Part shown: positions 1 to 6,372 of the stretch, piece by piece
Numbering within the stretch: the stretch's first letter is position 1
Layout: each line of letters opens with the position of its first letter
Source: Sedimenticola sp.
GTDB taxonomy: Bacteria; Pseudomonadota; Gammaproteobacteria; Chromatiales; Chromatiaceae
Assembly: GCA_030590525.1 (NCBI GenBank)
Contig: JAUUYI010000088.1
Span: 1-7,815, forward strand
Direction of reading: 5' to 3'
DNA: 7,815 nt
Program-made: the position numbers and the translations under genes
Notes under the pieces: generated by a model
Told to the model about the DNA's origin: nothing
Database searches by the model: none
Seen by the model: only the letters and a program-made list of their open reading frames with translations

Positions 1-509
1 CAGTGATTCGCGTGGAGGAAGTGGCCGAAACGTCGGAAAGCAGATTTATTGCGACAGTAGATACAGTGTTACTGGATATCACTTCTGTGGCGTTCGAAGG
101 AGTGCTGATCCCGGAACAGGGAGAGAGTCAGCCAGTAATGCTGCTGCCGGCCGGGGGCGGGGCCGAGTGGGAAGTGCAGGTAGATCGCTCCCGGCTGGTT
201 GGAAATTGGGAACTGGCAATCCACCTGAATGCAACAACGGTGACCGGAAACCGTATTGCCCTGAATCTGGCTCCGGTCACTATCGAAGGAGCTGCACCAT
301 CGCCTCCTTTGGCGCTACCGCCGGTGGAGCCGGCTGCAGAGAAGGCGAATAGTGGATGGGTGATAGATGCGGCTATTTTTACTGCCGGGAATCTGCTGGC
401 CCTGATACTGGCAGGCCTGGGGTTCTGGGTGATGCGAAGGCAGCGTGGCAGGGATCAGGTACAGCTGGTTAGTGATGACGAAGGAGAGGAGGTAGAGGAT
501 GCAGCTTAG
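1..509 (+). CDS. C-terminal part of a membrane-anchored protein (5' end outside window)
   Basis: The frame is open from the left edge to a TAG stop at 507-509, so the visible 168 residues are the C-terminal end of a longer protein. A GTG at position 3 could only be a nominal start, and no upstream sequence exists to test it. Residues about 12-95 are beta-rich and Ig-like, with alternating hydrophobic strands and a 'VGNWELAIHL' segment. A Pro/Ala-rich linker follows (about 97-112). A single membrane helix (about 119-144) is followed by Arg/Lys residues (RRQRGR) and a short acidic cytoplasmic tail. The topology is therefore mostly periplasmic with a C-terminal anchor. The layout resembles the end of gammaproteobacterial TIGR03503-type proteins, which I offer only as a possibility. 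It overlaps the next gene by 11 bp, which implies translational coupling. Function is unknown. Confidence 0.75.
   Translation, partial: VIRVEEVAETSESRFIATVDTVLLDITSVAFEGVLIPEQGESQPVMLLPAGGGAEWEVQVDRSRLVGNWELAIHLNATTVTGNRIALNLAPVTIEGAAPSPPLALPPVEPAAEKANSGWVIDAAIFTAGNLLALILAGLGFWVMRRQRGRDQVQLVSDDEGEEVEDAA
488..493 (+). promoter_or_regulatory. Ribosome binding site for the 321-aa gene inside the upstream CDS
   Basis: GGAGGT lies five bases before ATG 499, within a longer purine run (481-498) that also encodes the acidic C-terminus of the upstream protein. The site fixes the start of the downstream gene and explains the 11-bp gene overlap. Confidence 0.7.
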
Positions 510-1464
510 CAGTCTGGTTTTGATGTCACTGGGAGAGTTGCTGCTGATCACCACAGTCGCATCGGTCCTGATGCTGGTAATGGCGGCGGTGCGAAAGAGG
601 CGGGATCGCTCCGCAGCTGGAGTGCTGATCGCAAATATCAAGGAGAACGAAGGGACAAGGGATACACAGACCCGGGTCCTGTTGGAGAATAATTTCGGCC
701 TGGAAGGGGAGCTTCTGGAGACGCTGGCAGGGGAGATCGGTCGGGGGGAGCAACGCTTCTATCAGTTCCTGATCAACCTCTATTTGCAGCGGGATGCCAG
801 GGCATTGAAAAATCTGCAGGTTGCATTCGATGTAGCGACAGAGCCCTATCGAAATCTGCGGATCGCGCAAGGGCAGGAGGACGAGCAGATCGTTCTGTCA
901 GTGGCGGAACCGGTAGTGGAGGGTGATTCTGAGGAGATAGCCCGGTTGCAGGAGGAGAATGAAAGATTGTCGGAGGAACTCCGTATCACTATGGATACCA
1001 TGGGGCGGATGCTCTCCGAGTCCTCCTCGGTGGATAATGCTGGCAGCGGTGAAGAGCTGGGTAAGGAGACGCTGCTGGGGGTGCCCCGTGTCGATGCTGT
1101 GGATGCCCAGGTTGAAGAGATGCTGGAATTGTCTGGCCTGGCTGAGCGGTCTGCCGGAGTGGGAGAGGAGGAGATAGTTATTGAGGGGGAGTCCGGCGAG
1201 CCCCAGGGCGTAATGCCGGATAGGGTGGGTGGAGACCTCCTTGCCGGTTCGGGGGTGTCCGGTCTGCAGTCAAAAATGGATGGTATGGACGTGGATATTG
1301 CGGGGGCCACGGGTGAGGGGGGAGAGCCACCAACGGCCGCGGATGACGATCAGTTGGCGCTGAGCGAAACCTTGGAAATAGTGCCGGAACAGGGGCCAGT
1401 GGACGAGCTGGATGAGACGGAGCTGATCGATCTGGACACAGTGCTGGAGAAGAACCATGCCTGA
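499..1464 (+). CDS. Hypothetical membrane-anchored acidic coiled-coil protein
   Basis: I do not recognise this 321-aa protein. It starts at ATG 499, five bases after a purine-rich GGAGGT ribosome binding site (488-493), and overlaps the end of the upstream gene. Residues about 5-31 form one hydrophobic helix followed by RKRR, which suggests an N-terminal anchor with the rest in the cytoplasm. Residues about 40-125 are helical and contain a well-defined segment (RFYQFLINLYLQRDARALKNLQ) that looks like the only compact domain. Residues about 144-173 have heptad character (EEIARLQEENERLSEEL), consistent with a short coiled coil. The remaining ~145 residues are low-complexity, rich in Glu, Asp and Gly, and probably disordered. 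The general plan (anchor, short domain, acidic tail) is that of a scaffold or partner of the preceding membrane protein. Cotranscription with it is very likely; any specific role is unproven. Confidence 0.8.
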   Translation: MQLSSLVLMSLGELLLITTVASVLMLVMAAVRKRRDRSAAGVLIANIKENEGTRDTQTRVLLENNFGLEGELLETLAGEIGRGEQRFYQFLINLYLQRDARALKNLQVAFDVATEPYRNLRIAQGQEDEQIVLSVAEPVVEGDSEEIARLQEENERLSEELRITMDTMGRMLSESSSVDNAGSGEELGKETLLGVPRVDAVDAQVEEMLELSGLAERSAGVGEEEIVIEGESGEPQGVMPDRVGGDLLAGSGVSGLQSKMDGMDVDIAGATGEGGEPPTAADDDQLALSETLEIVPEQGPVDELDETELIDLDTVLEKNHA

Positions 1465-1565
1465 GCTCTGATCTTCACGAGGCTGTTGCACAGCAAACAT
1501 GATGCAGGATACAGCGAGCTTGTGAACCGCATCGGTTGATTGGTGAATATGCCCTGACCTGGCTG
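1465..1565. other. Convergent intergenic gap, no clear terminator
   Basis: This 101-bp gap separates the converging stop codons of the 321-aa gene and the M48 protease gene. The only foldable element I see is AACCG-CAT-CGGTT (1525-1537), a five-base-pair stem with a three-base loop and no T-run on either side. That is too weak to call a rho-independent terminator. No gene is supported here. Confidence 0.6.
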
Positions 1566-3059
1566 TTATTGCCGGCGCTTCTTCAGCTCTGCCGCCTCCT
1601 CCTCAAGTTCATGCAGCCTGGCCGTCATCTGTGCACTCTGATAGTCACTGATGGCCTGACTTCTCAGTGCGATATTCAGCTGCTGGATAGCGGGTTCCAG
1701 GGCGCCGGAGAGATAATAATACTCCGCGAGATACTGACGGCCGAGATTGACGTTACCGGTATCGGAAGCCGCCTGGGCCAGAAGCTTGAACAACAGTTCG
1801 TCCTGGGCGCTGCCACGCAGCAGCTCTTCCAGCAGCTTCAACGCCTCATCAGGATGCCCCTGATCCAGCAGTGCCTGGGCGTAGAATATGGAAAGCGGAT
1901 AATTCCCCGGGTAGAGCTTGAGGGCGTTGCGGGTCACCTTGAGGGACTCTTCTGCATTGCCGGAGTGCTTCAACAGCAACGCCTGAGCGACGATATAGGC
2001 GATCTGGTCCGGGCGTTTCTGCAACAGTATCTTGAGTTGCTTGTCTGCCTCTGCGTAGTTCTTATTGGCGATCAACGCCAGCACATACCCATAACGTTGC
2101 GCCTCTTCATTACGGTAGCGGTGGCCGGTCAGGGTATCACGGAAGTGTTTTACTGCCTGCCTGGAGGTGCCGAAGTTGAGCGCCTGGAGGGTGGTTCGGA
2201 ACAGATGGTAACGCAGGCTGTCCGGTCTCTGTTTGTAGGGATACTGGGCTGCCCTGGCGCGTGCGCTGGCGGTACGGTTGGGGGTGACAGGGTGGGTGCG
2301 CAGGAATTCTGGTACCTGGCCACTGTCATAGAGTCGTGATGCCTTGCCCAGCCGCTCGAAGAAGTCGGCCATCGCCTGGGGGTCAAAGCCGGCGTCCGCC
2401 AGGGTTCTGATGCCGATGGCATCGGCCTCCTCTTCATGGGCACGTGTGAAGTTTATCTGGCGCTGGGCAACGCCGGCCTGCAGCCCGGTAGCAGCGGCCA
2501 GCCCTGCCTCCGGGTTGCTGGTGGCAGCGCCGAGCACCACAGCGGCGATGGCCAGGGCAGTGGCCGGAAGGCTCATCTGGCGCACTGCATCGAAGGTTCT
2601 GACCAGATGGTTCTGGGTGATATGGGCGATTTCGTGGGCCACGACGGAAGCCAGTTCACTCTCCGATTCGGTGATGATCACCAGACCGGTGTTCACTCCG
2701 ATAAACCCGCCGGGGCCGGCAAAGGCGTTGACCTCATGAGAGTCGACCAGGAAGAAGTGGAAGGAACGGCCGGGGGCACCACACTGCTCTACCAGCCGAT
2801 CCCCGAGAGACTGGATATAGGCGGTCATCAGTGGAGTGGCAATCACCTTCATAGAGCGCTTGACGCTACGCATGAAGGCCTGTCCCAGCCGTTTATCTTC
2901 CGTTGGTGACAGCAGGATGCCGGAAGGGTCTCCCATCTCAGGGAGGTTGTATTCCTGGGCGTAGCTCGCTGGAACCAGGGTCGAAAACAGAAAAATAAGG
3001 GCTGCAACCCCACTGATTGTCCGGGCAGCCTGTTTTCTTTGATAATACTTTGAATTCAT
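1566..3059 (-). CDS. bepA: BepA/YfgC-like periplasmic M48 metalloprotease with TPR repeats
   Basis: From ATG 3059 the protein is 497 aa, close to the ~487 aa of E. coli BepA. Residues 1-34 are a typical Sec signal peptide: basic N-terminus, hydrophobic core VAALIFLFSTLVP, and a probable signal peptidase I site after ASYA. The mature N-terminus (YNLPEMGDP) matches the BepA pattern. The M48 zinc site is complete: HEIAH at 142-146 gives two His ligands and the catalytic Glu, and the EEEAD segment at 209-213 supplies the third ligand. H256 in the LRTHP motif corresponds to the regulatory 'His switch' of BepA. Residues ~283-480 form TPR-like helical repeats. In E. coli, BepA acts in the periplasm with the BAM and LPT machineries, promoting maturation of or degrading stalled outer-membrane proteins. 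An in-frame GTG at 3137 would add 26 residues but bury the signal peptide, so I reject it. It lies 94 bp after the VWA gene. The symbol is by family resemblance. Confidence 0.88.
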   Translation of the reverse strand: MNSKYYQRKQAARTISGVAALIFLFSTLVPASYAQEYNLPEMGDPSGILLSPTEDKRLGQAFMRSVKRSMKVIATPLMTAYIQSLGDRLVEQCGAPGRSFHFFLVDSHEVNAFAGPGGFIGVNTGLVIITESESELASVVAHEIAHITQNHLVRTFDAVRQMSLPATALAIAAVVLGAATSNPEAGLAAATGLQAGVAQRQINFTRAHEEEADAIGIRTLADAGFDPQAMADFFERLGKASRLYDSGQVPEFLRTHPVTPNRTASARARAAQYPYKQRPDSLRYHLFRTTLQALNFGTSRQAVKHFRDTLTGHRYRNEEAQRYGYVLALIANKNYAEADKQLKILLQKRPDQIAYIVAQALLLKHSGNAEESLKVTRNALKLYPGNYPLSIFYAQALLDQGHPDEALKLLEELLRGSAQDELLFKLLAQAASDTGNVNLGRQYLAEYYYLSGALEPAIQQLNIALRSQAISDYQSAQMTARLHELEEEAAELKKRRQ

Positions 3060-3065
3060 GATTGG

Positions 3066-3094
3066 AATGACCGCTCGATATCTAAATAAGTTCC
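3066..3094 (-). promoter_or_regulatory. Possible sigma-E-type promoter for the M48 protease gene
   Basis: On the minus strand a perfect GGAACTT (3094-3088), the consensus -35 of sigma-E promoters, is followed after 17 bases by TCATT (3070-3066), a partial match to the TCNNA -10. E. coli bepA (yfgC) belongs to the sigma-E envelope-stress regulon, so the location makes sense. Two points weaken the call: the spacer is about one base longer than the usual 16, and transcription would begin almost at the ATG at 3059, giving an essentially leaderless message. No good Shine-Dalgarno sequence precedes that ATG, which is at least compatible with a leaderless start. Confidence 0.3.
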
Positions 3095-3153
3095 AATAAT
3101 ACCTTTTAGAGTATCTGCTTTTGGGGTTTGTTTCCACAGGCCTTTCTGCCCGC

Positions 3154-4395
3154 TCAGTTCAGCTGGATGCGCTGTCCCCAGGGGACAGGTTGCTTACCTT
3201 TTACCAGCCATATGACCGGGTAGCTGGGGACGGTATCAGGGAATTCACCCTCCGCATCGGTAAAGTAGACTAGACTTTCCGGGTACATGCCCTGGCGCTC
3301 GATCCACTCGAATACCGGCTGGAAACTGGTGCCACCCCCACCCCTGAACTCCCCGGGCAGTTTGAACTCATCCCAGGGTTCAAACAGCCAGGGGCCGGCA
3401 TCCGCAAGGGCGGCATCACAGGCGAGCAAGGTGATGCGAGCCCGCATCTGCCCTTTGATGGCATCGATCTCTCCCAGGAACTGTTCGAACTCTTCGTCGC
3501 CAATGGAGGCACTGGTATCGAGGGCGACCACCAGGTCGATCTGGTGACTCCGCAGGCTGGGGAGGATGAACTCACCCTCCCGGCGGGAAGGACGCATGTA
3601 GCTGTAGTCGTCCCGGGCGCTGGAGGTGAGATAGCGCGCCAGTAACATCCGCCAGGGCAGCTGAGGCTGCAGCAGATGATCCACCATCCGCGCCAGCGAC
3701 CCCCCGAGTTTTCCCGCCTGCATCGCCTGTTGGGCGGCCCCCGCCAGGCGCTGTTGCCACTGGATGCTGAGGGTCTCCTGCTCGTCCGGTGACAGTGGTG
3801 GTGGTGCCGAGGTGCCGCCGGACTCCGGGTCCGGTTCGCCACTGTTCTCGTCCCCCTGTTCCTGACCGTCGCTCTCATTGCGTGGCTGCTCCTCCGAGTC
3901 CAGGTTTCGTTCGTTTCTGCCAGAACCTCCCTGCTGCGGGTTTTCCCGATCGTAGACGTGATTGTCCAGGGTCTCCTGATCGTCGAACTCGTTCAGTAGC
4001 GGGTATATCTCTTCAGCGGTCATGCCCCGAAACTGTTCCAGCAGCAAACTGCCCGGGGGGGCTCTCAGACCATCATCCACCAGTAGCGGGTTGATGGCGA
4101 AATCGCAGGCCAGATCCCAGCGGCGGGTGAGCCGATGCTGGCGGCGGGCGAAGTGGGAGAGGGCGCAGTGCAGGGCCTCGTGGGCCAGTATAAATTGGGT
4201 CTCGTTGAGGGAGAGGGCATCGATGAAGGCGGGGTTATAATAGAACTTGCGTGCGTCAGTGGCTGTGGTCGGGCACCAGGACCGTTCCGTCGCTACCATC
4301 GGCAGTCGCAGCACCAGTGCGCCCAGGAACGGCTTGTCCAGGATCAGCCGGGTGCGTGCGGCAGCCAGTTTGGTTTCGACGTTGGAGGTACTCAT
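3154..4395 (-). CDS. DUF2201-type protein: zincin-like N-terminal domain plus VWA domain
   Basis: This 413-aa cytoplasmic protein has two recognisable parts. The N-terminal domain (about 1-135) carries AHEALHCALSH with HEALH at 72-76, the zinc-metallopeptidase-like signature of the putative metallopeptidase domain that accompanies VWA-like DUF2201. WDLACDFAIN (93-102) is the usual second conserved block and may supply another metal ligand. A low-complexity Gln/Glu/Gly/Asn linker covers about 150-205. The C-terminal VWA-like domain (about 285-405) has an intact metal-ion-dependent adhesion site: D293, S295 and S297 (DTSAS), T356 in GGGGTSF, and D380 in YFTDAEG. Such proteins pair with MoxR-type AAA+ ATPases, and the VWA partner is thought to recruit the client. 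The start codon overlaps the stop of the ATPase gene (ATGA, 4392-4395), so the two are translationally coupled. The substrate is unknown, and peptidase activity in this family is not established. Confidence 0.87.
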   Translation of the reverse strand: MSTSNVETKLAAARTRLILDKPFLGALVLRLPMVATERSWCPTTATDARKFYYNPAFIDALSLNETQFILAHEALHCALSHFARRQHRLTRRWDLACDFAINPLLVDDGLRAPPGSLLLEQFRGMTAEEIYPLLNEFDDQETLDNHVYDRENPQQGGSGRNERNLDSEEQPRNESDGQEQGDENSGEPDPESGGTSAPPPLSPDEQETLSIQWQQRLAGAAQQAMQAGKLGGSLARMVDHLLQPQLPWRMLLARYLTSSARDDYSYMRPSRREGEFILPSLRSHQIDLVVALDTSASIGDEEFEQFLGEIDAIKGQMRARITLLACDAALADAGPWLFEPWDEFKLPGEFRGGGGTSFQPVFEWIERQGMYPESLVYFTDAEGEFPDTVPSYPVIWLVKGKQPVPWGQRIQLN

Positions 4396-5435
4396 TCGAA
4401 CAGCATGACTTCCGACACCGCCTGGGCCCAGTCTGAGAACTGGGATACCTCGAATACGGCGTTGCCGATGGCTCGATGCATGTCAGAGACCAGCATTACA
4501 CCCATCTCCCGCTGGGGAAAGCGTCCGGCGTAGTCCAGGATATTGCCGATGATACGGGCTTGCTCCGACCCCCCCATAGCCCGGACAGCACGCCCTACCA
4601 GGGCGGCCGCCACCGCATACTGGAGATCCACCTCTGCCGGTACCGTCCACTCCACACCGTTCACAATCGCGTCGAGATCCGGCATCTGCTCCAGGCTGTT
4701 GACGAAGGCGTGCAGTTCCACCCCGGCAGCGGGACCGACGCAGGCCTGGAGGGTTCCCTGCAGCAGTTGCGGGTGGTCGGTGAACTTTTGCAGCCCACGA
4801 TGGGCAAACTCCCAGGAACGGGGAGAGGGGAAGGCTACCGGGTTATGCACCGGGTCGAAGTCGAACAGCAGTTCCGGTCGAAATCTCAGGAAGGCGATTA
4901 CCCGCTCATCTATCTGATTGCGGTAGGCCCAGAGCACCCAATCGTCCAGATTGGTGTCCACCTCGAAATGGGAAAAGCGGTTGGCCAGCGGGGCTGGCAT
5001 GGTGTAGGTGACCCCTCGGTCACCCTGGCGGTTACCGGCTGCGAAGATGGCCCAACCCGCAGGCACCTGGTATTCCCCCAGTCGCCGGTCCAGGATCAAC
5101 TGGTAGGCAGCCGCTGAAACCGCCGGTGGTGCCGAGGTGATCTCGTCCAGAAACAGTATCCCGTCCGGGCCGTGCCGCTCCTGATCGGGGAGCAGGGCAG
5201 GGATCGCCCACTCCACCTGGTTACCGATGCGGAACGGGATGCCTCGCAGGTCACTGGGTTCCATCTGAGAGAGGCGGATGTCAATAATGGGTACAGCGTG
5301 CCTTTCGGCAACTTGTGCCACCATCTGGGATTTACCCACGCCGGGGGGTCCCCACAGCATGACCGGGGTGTGGAACCCCTTGCGGGTGCTGCTGAACTCA
5401 CTATCGAGAACGGTCAATAACTGGGCAGGACGCAT
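4392..5435 (-). CDS. MoxR-type AAA+ ATPase
   Basis: This 347-aa ATPase has a Walker A motif GPPGVGKS at 29-36, a Walker B motif GILFLDE at 92-98 (DE catalytic), a sensor-1 Asn in AAGN at 132-135, and a putative arginine finger in PLANRF (R153). The 'SDLRGIPF' segment (61-68) and the MPAPLANRF block are characteristic of MoxR/NorQ/CbbQ-like ATPases. Residues after ~230 form a helical lid with no recognised extra domain. MoxR ATPases assemble into rings and remodel or activate client proteins, often inserting cofactors or maturing complexes, together with a VWA protein. Here that is the overlapping downstream gene. ATG 5435 is preceded by GGAG a few bases upstream. The 184-aa gene ends 16 bp before it. 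All catalytic motifs are intact, so it should be active; the client is not evident from the sequence. Confidence 0.92.
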   Translation of the reverse strand: MRPAQLLTVLDSEFSSTRKGFHTPVMLWGPPGVGKSQMVAQVAERHAVPIIDIRLSQMEPSDLRGIPFRIGNQVEWAIPALLPDQERHGPDGILFLDEITSAPPAVSAAAYQLILDRRLGEYQVPAGWAIFAAGNRQGDRGVTYTMPAPLANRFSHFEVDTNLDDWVLWAYRNQIDERVIAFLRFRPELLFDFDPVHNPVAFPSPRSWEFAHRGLQKFTDHPQLLQGTLQACVGPAAGVELHAFVNSLEQMPDLDAIVNGVEWTVPAEVDLQYAVAAALVGRAVRAMGGSEQARIIGNILDYAGRFPQREMGVMLVSDMHRAIGNAVFEVSQFSDWAQAVSEVMLFE

Positions 5436-5451
5436 TACTACTCCGGAAAAG

Positions 5452-6006
5452 TCAGATAAACAGGTTACGTACGATTCGTTTCAGCTGCTTGTACAGGTCC
5501 GGGGCATCCATGTCCATTACCTGATCGATGACCCAGCGATTCTCCTGGCTGGCACCCATTATCTGTTGTATCTCGTACCCCAGGTGTCGAAAAAAGGGGT
5601 AACTGGGTCCGTCCGTCCCAAACTTGAACTCGGCATATTCTGCCGAGCGCTGGTTCAGGCACTCGATGAATCCGGAGCGATAGTCATCGGGTCCAAGCAG
5701 GTCTCTGCTGTTTTCCGTGAGATGGTCGGCCAGACGCATCGCGAGGGCGGTGATCAGCGCCTGGCGTTGCTCTGGTTCCAACGCCTCATGCACCATGCGA
5801 TCCACGATCTGTATTTCGAAGATGAGGTACTCAGCGATTACTGCCAGCCGCTGCTGATCGCTATCGTAGATGAACCTTTCACCATGCAGGTGGACCGCCT
5901 TGTCCACGGCAATGCGCCAGCCGTTGAAGGCGATGGCCCCGGCGACCTCTTCCATGGAACGTTCCGCGTCCTCATCGTGCCAGTGGCTCTTGATACGTAC
6001 TGCCAA
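5452..6006 (-). CDS. Unrecognised 184-aa protein, first gene of the MoxR/VWA operon
   Basis: I do not recognise this family. The protein appears soluble: no signal peptide or membrane segment is seen. It is predicted mostly helical, with a His/Asp/Glu-rich N-terminus (SHWHDEDAERSMEEVAG, 7-23) and a long amphipathic region (about 51-100) containing HEALEPEQRQALITALAMRLADHL. An aromatic block (YPFFRHLGYEIQQIMG, 136-151) precedes a basic C-terminal helix (YKQLKRIVRNLFI). Several His and acidic residues could bind metal, but no known motif is complete. The start is TTG at 6006-6004. It is supported by a strong AAGGAG six bases upstream and by the lack of a better ATG or GTG. The gene ends 16 bp before the ATPase start, so cotranscription is very likely. 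It may be the adaptor or client of the ATPase/VWA pair; that is inference from position. Confidence 0.82.
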   Translation of the reverse strand: MAVRIKSHWHDEDAERSMEEVAGAIAFNGWRIAVDKAVHLHGERFIYDSDQQRLAVIAEYLIFEIQIVDRMVHEALEPEQRQALITALAMRLADHLTENSRDLLGPDDYRSGFIECLNQRSAEYAEFKFGTDGPSYPFFRHLGYEIQQIMGASQENRWVIDQVMDMDAPDLYKQLKRIVRNLFI

Positions 6007-6012
6007 TTCGTT

Positions 6013-6018
6013 CTCCTT
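6013..6018 (-). promoter_or_regulatory. Ribosome binding site that fixes a TTG start
   Basis: CTCCTT on the plus strand reads AAGGAG on the minus strand. It lies six bases before the TTG at 6006-6004. It is a near-perfect Shine-Dalgarno sequence at ideal spacing and is the main reason for accepting TTG as the start of the 184-aa gene. Confidence 0.72.
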
Positions 6019-6145
6019 GAACAGTGCTGAATAACATAGAATTTTACTAAGTAATAGCCGGGTTATAAACCCTTTGTTCTATGCGTGATTCTGGGTCGCT
6101 TTCTGCCATCACCGGGTTTACCTGCGTCCATGCACAAAACATTGG

Positions 6146-6175
6146 CCGCGGATTGACGCGGATTGCACACGGATG
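6146..6175 (+). repeat. Three tandem 10-bp units of the CGCGGATTG type
   Basis: The units are CCGCGGATTG (6146-6155), ACGCGGATTG (6156-6165) and CACACGGATG (6166-6175), the third being degenerate. From memory, similar strings with a 10-11 bp CGGATT period (often read on the other strand as AATCCGCGTCAATCCG) are scattered between genes in many unrelated environmental bacteria. Their function is not known to me. The repeat lies about 200 bp upstream of the Sfum_1244-like gene. Confidence 0.7.
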
Positions 6176-6361
6176 TTGTTATGGGGCTGCTTTGCGAAGG
6201 CTATGGGGTCGGGCAGCCGATATTAGTGACGACCATGGAAAGAGCGGAATAGTCACTCCGTGTTTTGCCCGCATTAATCTGTGGCTGAATCTATATTATG
6301 GGTTCTCACGCTCCGTGTGGGAATGCGGAAGATGTGCGGACAATCGGTTTTTCAGTTTTTC

Positions 6362-6366
6362 GAGGA
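6362..6366 (+). promoter_or_regulatory. Ribosome binding site deciding the start of the Sfum_1244-like gene
   Basis: GAGGA lies six bases before ATG 6373. The frame also extends upstream to an ATG at 6298. That extension adds 25 residues with no conserved look (GSHAPCGNAEDVRTIG) and has no comparable site, so ATG 6373 is preferred. Confidence 0.65.
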
Positions 6367-6372
6367 ACAGGC

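Larger units (their letters stand above)
6019..6372. other. Divergent intergenic region between the MoxR operon and the Sfum_1244-like gene
   Basis: About 350 bp separate two divergently transcribed units, so promoters in both directions should lie here. I see no convincing sigma-70 pair. AT-rich stretches that could hold -10 elements are at 6029-6054 (for the minus operon) and 6288-6299 (CTATATTATG, for the plus gene), but neither has a good -35 at 16-18 bases. A small inverted repeat GGGTT-ATA-AACCC lies at 6060-6072, and AGTGAC (6225-6230) is matched by GTCACT (6252-6257). A three-unit 10-bp repeat (6146-6175) is listed separately. Open frames here have no ribosome binding sites and no protein-like composition; I regard them as non-coding. 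Confidence 0.6.

Noticed and set aside
1525..1537. Terminator between convergent genes
   Set aside because: The five-base-pair stem is weak and no T-run follows on either strand.
1536..2339. Long plus-strand open frame of 267 codons
   Set aside because: It lies antisense to the well-supported M48 protease gene, whose catalytic motifs and TPRs fix the coding strand.
3060..3137. 26-codon N-terminal extension of the M48 protease from a GTG
   Set aside because: The extension would place charged and aromatic residues before a textbook signal peptide, and the DNA is AT-rich and promoter-like. ATG 3059 is the better start.
5278..6030. Plus-strand open frame of 250 codons
   Set aside because: It is antisense to the ATPase and 184-aa genes, both with good ribosome binding sites and, for the ATPase, complete motifs.
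6298..6372. 25-codon extension of the Sfum_1244-like protein
   Set aside because: There is no ribosome binding site, the composition is not protein-like, and GAGGA sits correctly before ATG 6373.
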